A stretch of DNA of 64,000 nt from DASTHG01 sp035491895. GTDB taxonomy: Bacteria > Gemmatimonadota > Gemmatimonadetes > Gemmatimonadales > GWC2-71-9. The position numbers and the translations under genes were made by a program. Within the stretch, counting starts at the first letter, position 1. Each line of letters begins with the position of its first letter. The stretch spans positions 1 through 64,000 of the forward strand of contig DATJJY010000045.1 in the NCBI GenBank assembly GCA_035491895.1, written 5' to 3'. Under the pieces are notes generated by a model. That model worked only from the letters and a program-made list of their open reading frames with translations, did not search any database and was not told where the DNA came from. Positions 23,901-35,397 of the stretch are shown here, piece by piece.

Positions 23901-24798
23901 ATCGTCCACCATCACCGTTACCGTGAAGGACGCCTTCGGCAATCCGGTGAGCGGCTCGACGGTCCTCGTAGCGTCGACGGGGAGCGGCAACACCGTCACG
24001 GGTCCCTCGGGAACCACCGGGTCGAACGGCGTCGCGACCGCGACCTTCAGCTCGAGCGTCGCCGAAGGGAAGACGCTGTCAGCGACTGCCGACGGCACCG
24101 CGATCACGCAAACCGCATCGGTGACGGTCACGAACCAACCGCCGCCCGGAATCACCCAGACGCTGCTCACCTCGGGCCACGACCCGACCAACACATCGAC
24201 CTTCACCACCGGCTCCATTGCGCCGGCGCCGAACACGCTGGTCACCGTCGCGGTGCTGACGCACCAGGCCTCCGCGGCGGCGCCCGATCCAACATTGACC
24301 GGCGGCGGAATGGCAAACTGGCAGGTGGTGGCGAGCGTCGCCTACGACGGCGCTACGCCGCTCGACCGGCTGACCATCTACCGGGCGATGAGCGCGGCGC
24401 CGGGCAGTGGGGCGATTACGATCAAGACGAGTGTCACCGTCTCCAATTGTCAGTGGATCGTGTCCCAGTGGAGCGGTGTCGATCAATCGGGGACGAACGG
24501 CTCGGGCGCTATCGTCCAGACGGCCTCCGCATCCGGCGCCGCGGTGACGACCCTGACGGCCGCGCTCGCGTCCTTCGCGAGCGGCAATGACGTGGCGTAT
24601 GGTGCGTTCGGAGTGGCGAACCCGACGGCGGTCATAACGGCGGGAAGCGGGTTCACGACGATCGATCAGCAGCCGTCGGGCGAGAGCTCGGTCGGCGATC
24701 TCTTCGCGGAATGGGCCCTGAACACCCCCGCCGTGACCGCGACCTGGCCCAGCAAGCCCGCCGGCGCCCTGGGCGTCGAGATCAAGGCGGGTCCCTGA
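20983..24798 (+). CDS. secreted purple-acid-phosphatase-like lipoprotein with expanded Ig-like repeats
   Basis: A 1271-residue paralogue of the preceding gene with the same lipobox (Cys24) and phosphatase motifs (GDISSC, GDDAYNNG, SGNHEYN, YWHHPLYS, NGHRHFYERM). After one Ig-like repeat comes a copy of the C-terminal-type domain (QTLLTSGGNG ... LLAIEIKAG). Four more Ig-like repeats and a second C-terminal-type domain nearly identical to that of the first gene follow. The leader CCCCTAGGAGAA is shared. The gene arose by tandem duplication with internal module insertion. It ends 1 bp from the convergent ridA stop, with no terminator seen between them. Confidence 0.88.
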   Translation: MSPVQNRLLCQTVAVTLALGFVACTDTNDPLRPGVQALYTTPTGLLTANPPQIFVGAGDISSCSNTGDEATAKLLDAIPDPATVYNIGDDAYNNGTTAEFACYNSTWGRHKYRTQPTSGNHEYNSSGAAGYFQYFGAAAHPSSVSDSAGFYSFNLGAWHIISLNSDITRSAGSKQDKWLAADLAAHPNQCTLAYWHHPLYSSTGGTGSGGVSLTSMRPFWDRLYAAHADLVLNGHRHFYERMALMKPDGSADPTNGIREIIAGSGGIGGGSETNLFPLHQTGDGSTFGVLKLYLYDDSYAWKFIPVAGKTYTDSGSTACHSSGGGGGPGPVSATNSTVSANPTSFTVGSGSSTITVTAKDANGNTLSGSNVVLASTGSGNTFTPASGTTNGSGVFTSTFTSSVAEGKTISANIDGTAITQTASVTVNSSGGGGGGTITQTLLTSGGNGVNQSVYTTASISPAANALVTVAIRMRRSSGALTPTVTGGGMSSWTQVASLDYDPLSTPTSRLLVFRAMSGAPGSGPVTITFSSSISNVEWSVSQWTGVDQTGTNGSGAIGQTGSIGADATTSLSKALAAFGNANNVGFGVVGASTAAPAVTPGSGLTEISEPTSGESTLLETEQGVNVSTVAATLSKSANAGLLAIEIKAGAGGGPAVSAANSTVGASSPITAGGSPSTITVTARDGSNNPISGATVVLAATGSGNTLTQPSATTNGSGVATGTLASTVAEDKTISATINGVAITQTATVTVSPGAVSASTSTVGATSPITAGSGTSTITVTAKDANNNLISGATVVLAATGTGNTLTQPSGTTVNGVATGSLASTDAETKTVSATINGTSITQTASVVVNPAGPAVSAANSTVGATSPITAGSGTSTITVTVMDGSNNPLSGVSVTLSATGIGNTITQPAAATDVNGVTTGSLSSTAAGTKTITAVAGGVTLTQQAVVTVTAGPADAGQSTVAAAPASILVNTGSSTITVTVKDAFGNPVSGSTVLVASTGSGNTVTGPSGTTGSNGVATATFSSSVAEGKTLSATADGTAITQTASVTVTNQPPPGITQTLLTSGHDPTNTSTFTTGSIAPAPNTLVTVAVLTHQASAAAPDPTLTGGGMANWQVVASVAYDGATPLDRLTIYRAMSAAPGSGAITIKTSVTVSNCQWIVSQWSGVDQSGTNGSGAIVQTASASGAAVTTLTAALASFASGNDVAYGAFGVANPTAVITAGSGFTTIDQQPSGESSVGDLFAEWALNTPAVTATWPSKPAGALGVEIKAGP

Positions 24799-24799
24799 G

Positions 24800-25183
24800 C
24801 TAGCGGATCGCGATCGCGTCGATCTCCACGCGGGCACCCTTCGGCAACCCGGCCGCCTGTACGGTCGAGCGCGCCGGGCGGTGCCCGCCGAAGTGTCGGG
24901 CGTATACCTCGTTCATCGCCGCGAAATCCGCCATGTCGATGAGATAGACCGTCGTCTTCACCACCTGGCCGAGCGACGATCCCGAGGCAGCGAGCACGGC
25001 GGTGAGGTTTTGCAGCACCTGCTCCGTTTGCTCCGCGACGGTCGCGCCGACGAGCTCTCCCGACTTCGGGTCGAGCGCCACCTGCCCCGCCGTGTATACC
25101 GTGTCGTCGGTGACGATCGCCTGGCTGTAAGGACCGATCGCCTTGGGTGCCTTGTCGGTCGCTACCGGATTGAGCGTCTTCAT
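24800..25183 (-). CDS. ridA: RidA family reactive enamine/imine deaminase
   Basis: A 127-residue YjgF/YER057c/UK114 protein. Family marks: AIGPYSQAI, the catalytic-site Arg in GHRPARSTVQAAGLPKGARVEIDAIA, and VYTAGQVALDP. It hydrolyses reactive 2-aminoacrylate-type enamines released by PLP enzymes. The start overlaps the fhs stop by one base (TGATG). It is the last gene of the long rimP-to-ridA minus-strand block. Confidence 0.93.
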   Translation of the reverse strand: MKTLNPVATDKAPKAIGPYSQAIVTDDTVYTAGQVALDPKSGELVGATVAEQTEQVLQNLTAVLAASGSSLGQVVKTTVYLIDMADFAAMNEVYARHFGGHRPARSTVQAAGLPKGARVEIDAIAIR

Positions 25184-26856
25184 CAGAACAGCCCCTCGAT
25201 CGTGCCGTCGGGATGCAAGCGGATCCGCTCGGCCGCCGGACTCTTACCCAAGCCCGGCATCGTCATGATGTCCCCGGCCAACGCCACCACGAAGCCGGCG
25301 CCGGCGGAGGGAAGAATGTCCCGCACCTGCAGCGTGAACCCCGACGGCGCGCCGAGCTTGGACGCGTCGTCGCTGAACGAGTACTGCGTCTTGGCCATGC
25401 AGACCGGCGTCTCCCCCAACCCCAGCCTGGGCAGCAGCTCGAGCGCCCGCTCGGCGGGCGGCGCGTAGGACACGCCGCCGGCGCCGTAGATCTCCCGGGC
25501 GATCGTCTCGATCTTCTCGGCGATCGGCCGGCGCTCATCGTACAGCGGCTTGAACGACGCCTTCCCGTCGTCCAGCAGCTGCAGGATCGCCCGACCCACT
25601 TCGAGCCCGCCGTCCCCGCCCTTCTCCCACACCTCACAGCGCACCGCCTCCACACCTTCGGCCTGGCACGCGGCGCGCACCGCTTCGATTTCCTCGTCAG
25701 TGTCGGTGATGAAGCGGTTCAGCGCCACGACGCAGGGAACCCCGAACTTCTTGACGTTGCGCACGTGGCGGGTGAGGTTCGCCGCCCCGCGCTCGACGGC
25801 CGCGCGGTCGGGTTTTCCGAGGTTCTCCTTCTTCACGCCGCCGTGCATCTTCAGCGCCCGCACCGTCCCTACGACCACCGCGGCTTCGGGCTGCAAGCCG
25901 GACATGCGGCACTTGATGTCGAAGAACTTTTCGGCACCGAGGTCGGCGCCGAACCCGGCCTCCGTCAGCACGATGTCCGCGAGCCTGAGGCCAAGCTGCG
26001 TCGCCATCACCGAGTTACAGCCGTGGGCGATATTGCCGAACGGCCCGCAGTGGACCAGCGCCGGCCCCCCCTCGAGCGTCTGCACGAGGTTGGGCTTCAA
26101 GGCGTCCTTCAACAGCAGCGTCATCGCGCCCTCGGCCTTCAGGTCGCTGGCGCGCACGCCGGTCCGTCCTTGCGTGAGCCCGACGATGATGCGCGCCAGC
26201 CTCGTCTCGAGGTCCTTGAGACTCGTGGCCAGGGCCATGATGGCCATGACCTCGGAGCCCGGGATGATGACGAAGCGCTCTTCGCGCGTCGGGCCGCCGT
26301 TGGTTCCCCCCAGCCCGACGATGATCTGGCGCAGCGCCCGGTCGTTCATGTCAATGGTACGCGGCCAGGTGATGCGGCGGGTGTCGAGCCCGAGCGCGTT
26401 GCCGTGATGCAGGTGGGCGTCGAGCATCGCCGACAGCAGGTTGTGCGCGCTCGAGATGGCGTGGAAGTCGCCGGTGAAATGGAGATTGATGTCCTCCATC
26501 GGTACGACCTGCGCATAACCACCGCCCGCGGCCCCGCCCTTGACCCCGAACACCGGGCCGAGCGACGGCTCGCGGATACAGAGCAGCGCCTTCTTGCCGA
26601 GCTTGCGCAGCGCCTGCGCCACGCCGACGGTGACCGTGGACTTCCCCTCTCCCGCCGGCGTCGGGTTGATACCGGTCACGAGCACGAGCCGTCCGGTCGC
26701 TTGGCGGCGCTCGATCGCCTGCAGCGAGATCTTCGCCTTGTACCGCCCGTAGAATTCCACTTCGTCGTCGGCCAGGCCGAGCTCCCGGGCGACGTCCGCG
26801 ATGGGGCGGAGTTTGGCCGCCTGGGCGATCGCGATGTCGGTCGGTACGGTGGTCAC
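25183..26856 (-). CDS. fhs: formate-tetrahydrofolate ligase
   Basis: A 557-residue ATP-dependent 10-formyl-THF synthetase of one-carbon metabolism. The P-loop is TPAGEGKSTVTVG. Family blocks FGVKGGAAGGGYAQVVPMEDINLHFTGD, EAGFGADLGAEKFFDIKCR and the C-terminal MPGLGKSPAAERI are present, and length is normal. The GTG start has GGGAGG 8 nt upstream, just after the tatD stop. It provides formyl groups for purines and initiator tRNA. Confidence 0.96.
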   Translation of the reverse strand: MTTVPTDIAIAQAAKLRPIADVARELGLADDEVEFYGRYKAKISLQAIERRQATGRLVLVTGINPTPAGEGKSTVTVGVAQALRKLGKKALLCIREPSLGPVFGVKGGAAGGGYAQVVPMEDINLHFTGDFHAISSAHNLLSAMLDAHLHHGNALGLDTRRITWPRTIDMNDRALRQIIVGLGGTNGGPTREERFVIIPGSEVMAIMALATSLKDLETRLARIIVGLTQGRTGVRASDLKAEGAMTLLLKDALKPNLVQTLEGGPALVHCGPFGNIAHGCNSVMATQLGLRLADIVLTEAGFGADLGAEKFFDIKCRMSGLQPEAAVVVGTVRALKMHGGVKKENLGKPDRAAVERGAANLTRHVRNVKKFGVPCVVALNRFITDTDEEIEAVRAACQAEGVEAVRCEVWEKGGDGGLEVGRAILQLLDDGKASFKPLYDERRPIAEKIETIAREIYGAGGVSYAPPAERALELLPRLGLGETPVCMAKTQYSFSDDASKLGAPSGFTLQVRDILPSAGAGFVVALAGDIMTMPGLGKSPAAERIRLHPDGTIEGLF

Positions 26857-26859
26857 ACT

Positions 26860-27660
26860 CTAGTCCTCCCTGGAGGCGAGCGGTGTGGCGATGCGGGGGC
26901 CGAAGACGCGGAGCGCGTTCTCGGCGGTCTGTCGCGCCAGCTCGTCGGGCGAGGTGCCGCGCTGGCGCGCGAGTACGGTGACGATCTCGGGAACGTAGGC
27001 CGGCTCGTTGCGGCGCCCGCGGTGCGGGACGGGCGCGAGGTAGGGCGCATCGGTCTCGACGAGCAGCCGTTCGGCGGGGGCCGCCGACGTCTGGACCGCG
27101 GGATTCCAGTTCTTGAACGTGATCATTCCGCTGAACGAGAAGTAGGCGCCGGCATCCATGCCCGCGGTGAAGATCGCGCGGCTGCCGGCGAAGCAGTGGA
27201 GCACGAGGGCCGGCACGCGGCCGCCCCATTCCCGCAGCAGCGCCGCCATATCGTCGTCGGCGTCGCGGGCGTGAATCACCACCGGTTTCCCAAGGTCCCG
27301 CGCGAGCGCGAGCTGTCCCTCGAACGCCGCGCGCTGCGCGGCCCGCGGTGCGTGATCGTAGTGATAGTCGAGTCCCGTTTCGCCGACGGCGACCAGCTCG
27401 GGACGCCCCAGCATCTCGCGCAGCTTCCCGGGCGTGGCCTCGTCCCAGCTCGCGGCATCGTGGGGGTGGACGCCGGCGGTCGCCGACAGCCCGGCGTGCG
27501 CCCGGGCGAGGGCCGCGGCGCGCTCACTGCCCGCCAGCGATTCGCCAATCACAACGACGTGTCCCACACCGGCCGCCGCCGCCCGCGCCAGCACGGCCGG
27601 GCGGTCGTCGTCGAATGCCGCGTCCCCCAGGTGGCAATGGGCGTCCACCAGGGCCGGCAC
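26860..27660 (-). CDS. tatD: TatD family metal-dependent hydrolase
   Basis: A 266-residue TIM-barrel DNase/hydrolase. Metal ligands: DAHCHL at the N-terminus, GETGLDYHY (Glu), VIHARDA (His), LHCFAG (His) and VETDAPYLAP (Asp). These enzymes act as 3'-5' exonucleases or D-aminoacyl hydrolases. The GTG at 27660 is 2 nt past the secF stop. An in-frame CTG at 27666 would overlap the secF stop as CTGA and is an alternative. Confidence 0.93.
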   Translation of the reverse strand: MPALVDAHCHLGDAAFDDDRPAVLARAAAAGVGHVVVIGESLAGSERAAALARAHAGLSATAGVHPHDAASWDEATPGKLREMLGRPELVAVGETGLDYHYDHAPRAAQRAAFEGQLALARDLGKPVVIHARDADDDMAALLREWGGRVPALVLHCFAGSRAIFTAGMDAGAYFSFSGMITFKNWNPAVQTSAAPAERLLVETDAPYLAPVPHRGRRNEPAYVPEIVTVLARQRGTSPDELARQTAENALRVFGPRIATPLASRED

Positions 27661-27662
27661 CG

Positions 27663-28685
27663 TCAGACGGCGGCCTTGGAGCGGCTGCTGCCGCTTCCTC
27701 CGCTGGGCGCCGGAGCCGGCACGGGCGTGACCATCGGCTCCCGGGGGGCGTAGGCGCGGGCGCCGCGGGCGTCCTGGCCCGGCCAGCGCTTCTCGATCAG
27801 GAGCAGCACGGGAGCAGCGATGTAGATCGATGAGAAGGTGCCCGTGAAGATCGCGAACGTCATCACCAGGGCGAAGGGCCGGATCACCTCGCCTCCGAAG
27901 ATCACCAGCGCGAGCGTCGCCGCCATCGTCGTCCCGTGGGTCAGGATCGAGCGCGGCAGCGTCTCGTTGATCGACAGGTTGAGGATCTCGTACAGGTTGG
28001 TGCGCCGGAACTTGCGCAGGTTCTCGCGCACGCGATCGAAGATGATGATGGTGTCGTTGAGCGAGTACCCCACCATGGTGAGCACTGCGCCCACCACGAC
28101 CAGGCTGACCTCGAGGTTCGTGTATCGGATAAAGGCGATGGTCGTGAGGATGTCGTGGAACGTGGCGAGCACCGCCGCGAGCCCGAAGCGCCATTCGAAA
28201 CGGTAGGCGAGATAGGCGAGCGTCACGAAGAACGAGAAGAAGATCGCCAGGAGCGCTTTGCCCTGCAGCTCCTTCCCGACCTTGGGACCCACCGCCTCGC
28301 GCTTCTCGATCCGGTAGTTGTCATGCCCCAGCTTCTGGTCCAGGGCGCGACCGACCGCCGCCACCGTCTCCTCGGTTCCACCTCCCGGCGTCGTCGCGTG
28401 CGCACCGAGCCGCGCCCGGATGCTGTAGGAGGTATCGGAGCCGAACGATTGGATCTCCGCGCCGGGGATGCCGGCCGCGTCCAGATCGGCGCGCAGCTCG
28501 GCCGTCTGCACCGGCTGCCTGGTCTCGATCTGGATGAAGGTGCCGCCCGTGAACTCGATGCTGTAGTTGAGGCCCTTGACCGCGAGCAGCACGAGACCCG
28601 GGATGATGATGAGCGCGGTGAGGCCGTACGCGTAGCGGCGCCACTTGATGAAGTCGTAGTTGGCGTTGGCGAAGAGTCGGATCAT
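27663..28685 (-). CDS. secF: protein translocase subunit SecF
   Basis: A 340-residue inner-membrane subunit of SecDF, which uses proton flow to pull exported proteins through SecYEG. It shows TM1 (about 17-37), the GIDF-like block EFTGGTFIQIETRQPVQ, a periplasmic domain, and five C-terminal TM segments with TMVGYSLNDTIIIFDRVREN. The C-terminal tail is Pro/Ser-rich. It overlaps secD by 1 nt (shared base at 28685). Confidence 0.95.
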   Translation of the reverse strand: MIRLFANANYDFIKWRRYAYGLTALIIIPGLVLLAVKGLNYSIEFTGGTFIQIETRQPVQTAELRADLDAAGIPGAEIQSFGSDTSYSIRARLGAHATTPGGGTEETVAAVGRALDQKLGHDNYRIEKREAVGPKVGKELQGKALLAIFFSFFVTLAYLAYRFEWRFGLAAVLATFHDILTTIAFIRYTNLEVSLVVVGAVLTMVGYSLNDTIIIFDRVRENLRKFRRTNLYEILNLSINETLPRSILTHGTTMAATLALVIFGGEVIRPFALVMTFAIFTGTFSSIYIAAPVLLLIEKRWPGQDARGARAYAPREPMVTPVPAPAPSGGSGSSRSKAAV

Positions 28686-30340
28686 CAGACGCTCAGGGTT
28701 TGCATGTCGGGCCGCCGGCGCAGCCAGATCATGTAGAAGGTGCGCACGACGAAGATCGCGGTGATCATCGACGCGATGATGCCGATGATCAGGGTGATGG
28801 CAAAGCCCTGCACCGGTCCCGTGCCCACGAGATAGAGAATGAACGCCGTGAGGGCGGTCGACACGTTGGAGTCGATGATCGCGCTCATCGCGTGCGTGAA
28901 CCCCTCATCGACCGCCAGTCGCACCGTCTTGCCGTGCTGCAGCTCCTCGCGGATGCGCTCGAAGATCAGCACGTTGGCGTCGACCGCGATCCCCACCGAC
29001 AACACGAGCCCCGCCAGCCCCGGCAGCGTGAGCGTGAACCCGAACACCGAGAGGCCGGCGAGCGTCAGCAGCAGGTACAGCGTGAGCGAGGCCACGGCCA
29101 GGGCGCCGGAGAGCCGGTAATAGCCCACCATGATGAGGATCACCAGCGCCACGCCGACGATGCCGGCCTTGATGCCGTCGTGGATCGAATCGGCGCCGAG
29201 CGACGGCCCGATGGTCCGTTCTTCGACGATTTGCAGCGGCGCCGGGAGCGCGCCGGCGCGCAGCACCAGCGCGAGATCCTGCGCCTCGGTGAGCGCCTTG
29301 TTCTGGAGATCGATCTGGCCGGTGCCGCAGATCTGGTCGTTGATGATCGGCGGCTGGCCCTGAACGCGGTTGTCGAGGATGATCGCCATGTAGTCGTGCA
29401 CGTGGCGGCCCGTTTCGTCGCAGAACTTCCGCGAGCCGCGCCGCGTGAGATCGAACACGACGACCGAATGATTGTTGAGCTGGTCACGCTTGGCGGCCGC
29501 CTTCGTCAGCTCCTCGCCGGTGATGATCGGCTTGTCCTCGACGACATACAGCGGGCGGTATAACCGTGCCTGGCGCGATTCGGACTCGGTGCCCCATTTC
29601 AGATCAAAGCCGCGAGGGATGGCGGCCGTCACTTCCGGCCGGGCCAGGAGGCTTTCGGCCCGCGCCACCTGCTCGTCGGGAACGAGAAACTCCCCGGGGA
29701 GCCCCCCCTGGAAAAGCAGGGCGGACAATGCCCCCGGCGCGTTCGATTCGGCGGTGTCAGGAGCGGGCGTCGCGGACTTCTTCTTGGTCGTGTCGGCGCC
29801 CTTCTTGGAGGTGTCGGCGCCGAACAGCTGCGTCACGGCGCTCACCTGGGCACCGCTCGGCGCCTTCACGCCGGCGACCCGCAGCGCGCGGTCGATGCCC
29901 GGGAGGGCGTCGCGGAACTGGTTCTTCATGTCGGTGATGCGGAACTCGAGAAACGCGGTGCGCTGCACGATCGACACGGCGCGCGCCGGGTCCTTTTCTC
30001 CCGCCAGCTCCACGACGAGCCGGCACTGTCCGACGATCTGCACCACCGGCTCCGTCGTGCCGAATTCGTCCACCCGCGTCCGCACCACGCGCTGGGCGCG
30101 CTGGATCGCGTCGGCGCAGTCCGCCACCGCTCCCTTCGACTGATCGACCTCGAGCGCGAGATGGATCCCGCCCTGGAGGTCGAGGCCGAGGTTGATCGGC
30201 ACCTGGCGAACCGAGGTGTCCCGCATTCGGCCCGTCTGGGGATCCTGCGTCCGCTGCGTCACGTTTCTCGGGATGAGCGCCGCTATCGAAGCGCCCAGCA
30301 ACAGGAAAATGAAGATCAAACGACCGCGAATCGATCTCAT
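28685..30340 (-). CDS. secD: protein translocase subunit SecD
   Basis: A 551-residue partner of SecF. It has an N-terminal TM helix, then LGLDLQGGIHLALEVD, a large periplasmic P1 region, and five C-terminal TM helices with GLVLSVGIAVDANVLIFERIREEL. A low-complexity Lys/Thr/Ala insertion (about residues 180-205) interrupts the periplasmic domain. The start ATG overlaps the ribF stop (ATGA). Confidence 0.95.
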   Translation of the reverse strand: MRSIRGRLIFIFLLLGASIAALIPRNVTQRTQDPQTGRMRDTSVRQVPINLGLDLQGGIHLALEVDQSKGAVADCADAIQRAQRVVRTRVDEFGTTEPVVQIVGQCRLVVELAGEKDPARAVSIVQRTAFLEFRITDMKNQFRDALPGIDRALRVAGVKAPSGAQVSAVTQLFGADTSKKGADTTKKKSATPAPDTAESNAPGALSALLFQGGLPGEFLVPDEQVARAESLLARPEVTAAIPRGFDLKWGTESESRQARLYRPLYVVEDKPIITGEELTKAAAKRDQLNNHSVVVFDLTRRGSRKFCDETGRHVHDYMAIILDNRVQGQPPIINDQICGTGQIDLQNKALTEAQDLALVLRAGALPAPLQIVEERTIGPSLGADSIHDGIKAGIVGVALVILIMVGYYRLSGALAVASLTLYLLLTLAGLSVFGFTLTLPGLAGLVLSVGIAVDANVLIFERIREELQHGKTVRLAVDEGFTHAMSAIIDSNVSTALTAFILYLVGTGPVQGFAITLIIGIIASMITAIFVVRTFYMIWLRRRPDMQTLSV

Positions 30341-31245
30341 GCGATCCCTTCTCCGTTGAGACTGCGGCGCGCCGCCGTGCGGTCCTGCGCCAGCTGCTCG
30401 ATCAGCGCCTCGCGCGAAGGAAATGCGCGCACGTCGCGCAGACGCCCTACCCACTCCACCCACACCGTCGCGCCGTAGATCTCGGCGTCGAACTCGAACA
30501 GGTGAATCTCGAGTCCCCGCTCGGTGACCCCGAACGTGGGACGCGATCCCTGATTCATCATACCGCCGTAGCGCGCCCCGTCGGGCAGCGTCACCCGCAC
30601 CGCGTACACGCCGTCGGGCGGCAACAACTTCCGCGCGTCGGGGACCGGGAGGTTGAGCGTCGGAATCCCGATCGTCCGTCCCCGCCCGGCTCCACGCTCC
30701 ACCGTGCCCAATGCGCCGTACGGTCGCCCCAGCCAGCGCCGCGCGAGGCCGAGATCGCCGTGGGCCAGCGCCGTCCGGATCAACGTGGACGATATCGGCT
30801 GCCCGTCGTCTCTCACCGGGTCGACCACGTCGACCGCGAACCCGTCGCTCGCCGCGATGCGCCGCACCGTGTCCACGTCCCCCGAGCGGCCGCGCCCGAA
30901 GCCGTGGTCGTGTCCCAGCACCAGCTCGTCCATGCGCCACCGCGCTCGCAGCACGTCCCGCACGAACTCCAACGGCTCGAGCCGCGCGAACTCGGGCGTG
31001 AACGGCAACGTCTCGACCCGGCTCACGCCGGCCGCCTCCAACAAACGCCGTTTTTCAGCCGGCAGCGTCAACAGCGGCGGCGCCGCGCCCGGGTTCACGA
31101 TCGCGAGCGGGTGCGGATCGAACGTCACGACCACGCTCTCGCCCCCGCGCGCCCGCGCCCGGCGCGTGATCTCGGCGAGCACCGCCTGGTGCCCGCGATG
31201 CACCCCGTCGAACGTGCCGACGGTCACCACCGCGCCCGCCATCAA
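30337..31245 (-). CDS. ribF: bifunctional riboflavin kinase/FAD synthetase
   Basis: A 302-residue protein. The N-terminal FMN adenylyltransferase domain has GTFDGVHRGHQAVL, FDPHP and LVLGHDHGFGRGRSGD. The C-terminal riboflavin kinase domain has GIPTLNLPVPD and YGGMMNQGSRPTFG. It makes FMN and FAD from riboflavin. ATGA overlaps link it to truB upstream and secD downstream. Confidence 0.95.
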   Translation of the reverse strand: MMAGAVVTVGTFDGVHRGHQAVLAEITRRARARGGESVVVTFDPHPLAIVNPGAAPPLLTLPAEKRRLLEAAGVSRVETLPFTPEFARLEPLEFVRDVLRARWRMDELVLGHDHGFGRGRSGDVDTVRRIAASDGFAVDVVDPVRDDGQPISSTLIRTALAHGDLGLARRWLGRPYGALGTVERGAGRGRTIGIPTLNLPVPDARKLLPPDGVYAVRVTLPDGARYGGMMNQGSRPTFGVTERGLEIHLFEFDAEIYGATVWVEWVGRLRDVRAFPSREALIEQLAQDRTAARRSLNGEGIA

Positions 31246-32078
31246 TCCGCCAGAACGACCCGCGGCTTCAGCACGTCGCCCGCGCGATCCGCCACCGCGA
31301 CCAGCGTCTCCCCGGCGAACATCGCCACCGGTGTCGCCGTGGCGTCGCCCGCCGCCGCAATCCAGCGGCCGTGGACGACGGCGTTCCGCTCCGCCGTATC
31401 GACATCGCGCCGCTCGAGGTGGCGCACCAGCACCCCGGGCGGCAAGAGCGCCGCCGCCGTCGCCGCGGCGGGCGCCACCGCCTCTGCCAACCGAAACGGA
31501 CCGACGACGGTACGCCGCAACGCGGCGAGATGCCCGCCACAGCCCAGCGCCGCGCCGATGTCCCGGGCGAGGGACCGCAGATACGTGCCGCCGCTCACCG
31601 TCGCCCGAAACTCCACGTCGGGCAGGGCGAAGGCCGTGACCTCGAGCGCGGTGATCTCCACGTCGCGCTCCGACGGCTCGACCACTTCACCGCGCCGCGC
31701 CCGCCGGTACGCCCGCTCCCCGTCCACCTTCACCGCCGAGTACGCGGGCGGCCGCTGCCGGTACGTCCCGCGAAAGCCGTCGAGCGCCCGCTCCAGCGCC
31801 GTCCGGTCCACCGCGACGGGCCGCGAATCCAGCACCTGTCCCGTTGCGTCGTCGGTATCGGTCGTGACACCGAGCCGGATGCGTCCCTCGTACGACTTGG
31901 TCCACGCCGCGGCGAACGGCACGAGCCGCGTCGCCCGCCCCACGACCATCACGAGCAGCCCCGCGGCGAACGGATCGAGCGTGCCCGTATGTCCGACGCG
32001 TCGCGTGCCCAGCGCCCGGCGCACGATATCCACCATGTCGTGCGAGGTGGGACCGGCCGGTTTCGCCACCAGCAGCAC
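31242..32078 (-). CDS. truB: tRNA pseudouridine(55) synthase
   Basis: A protein of about 278 residues modifying U55 in the T loop. It has KPAGPTSHDMVDIVRR, the catalytic Asp in GHTGTLDPFAAGLL, and ATRLVPF. The coordinate given uses GTG, but the family usually has a few residues before GVLL. A CTG at 32090 overlapping the rbfA stop as CTGA would add MTDG in front and fits the family better. It sits in the classical infB-rbfA-truB-ribF order. Confidence 0.93.
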   Translation of the reverse strand: MLLVAKPAGPTSHDMVDIVRRALGTRRVGHTGTLDPFAAGLLVMVVGRATRLVPFAAAWTKSYEGRIRLGVTTDTDDATGQVLDSRPVAVDRTALERALDGFRGTYRQRPPAYSAVKVDGERAYRRARRGEVVEPSERDVEITALEVTAFALPDVEFRATVSGGTYLRSLARDIGAALGCGGHLAALRRTVVGPFRLAEAVAPAAATAAALLPPGVLVRHLERRDVDTAERNAVVHGRWIAAAGDATATPVAMFAGETLVAVADRAGDVLKPRVVLAD

Positions 32079-32086
32079 CCCGTCGG

Positions 32087-32443
32087 TCAGTCGTCCCCCG
32101 CCTTCAGGTCTTTCAGCATGCGATCGATGCGCTGTGCGTGCTCCAGCCCGCGATCCAGCCGGAAATGCAGCTCGGGACTGGTGCGCAGCCGCAGCTGGCG
32201 CGACAGCTCGGCGCGCAGATACCGCGCCGCGCTGGTCAGGCCCTCGAGGCTGCGCGCCTTCTCCTCTTCCGGCGCCATCACGCTCACGCTGATCGTGGCG
32301 TGCGACAGATCGGCCGTGACTTCGACGCCGGTGACCGTCACGAAGCCGATGCGCGGATCGCGGACGTCGCTCGTGAGAAACTCGGCGACGGCCTGGCGGA
32401 TCAGCTCGGCGACGCGCTCGGGGCGATGCTTCGGGGTGCGCAT
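32087..32443 (-). CDS. rbfA: ribosome-binding factor A
   Basis: A 118-residue KH-fold protein required for 30S maturation and cold adaptation. The RPERVAELIRQAVAEFL start, DPRIGFVTVTGVEVTADLSHATISVSV and LRTSPELHFRLDRGLEHAQRIDRML are typical of RbfA. It lies between the DUF503 gene (1-nt gap) and truB. Confidence 0.95.
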   Translation of the reverse strand: MRTPKHRPERVAELIRQAVAEFLTSDVRDPRIGFVTVTGVEVTADLSHATISVSVMAPEEEKARSLEGLTSAARYLRAELSRQLRLRTSPELHFRLDRGLEHAQRIDRMLKDLKAGDD

Positions 32444-32444
32444 G

Positions 32445-32726
32445 TCAGAGGTAGCTCGTGCTCGAATCCATGACGCGCGCGCCGTCCGCTCCCGCCACCA
32501 GCCGATCGGCCTGCTGCAGCACCTGCTCGGCGTGACGCTTGTCGGTCGTGACGACCGCCGCGGACAGCTCCGCCCGCTGCCAGAGATCCTGGTGGTCGGT
32601 TTCCGAAACGGAGACGTTGAACTGCCGGTGCAACCGGTCCTTGAGACTCTTCACGATCTGCCGCTTCTCCTTCAGCGACTGGCACGCGCCAAGGTGCAGC
32701 TCCCAGGTGATGAGACCGACGATCAC
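32445..32726 (-). CDS. DUF503 (YlxP-like) protein
   Basis: A 93-residue protein starting MIVGLITWELHLGACQSLKEKR, the DUF503 signature, with VSVSETDHQDLWQRAELS in the middle. Small proteins of this family (YlxP) sit between infB and rbfA in many genomes and are linked to ribosome assembly. The GTG start lies 4 nt after the infB stop. Confidence 0.92.
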   Translation of the reverse strand: MIVGLITWELHLGACQSLKEKRQIVKSLKDRLHRQFNVSVSETDHQDLWQRAELSAAVVTTDKRHAEQVLQQADRLVAGADGARVMDSSTSYL

Positions 32727-32730
32727 CTGG

Positions 32731-35397
<2,667 letters not shown>

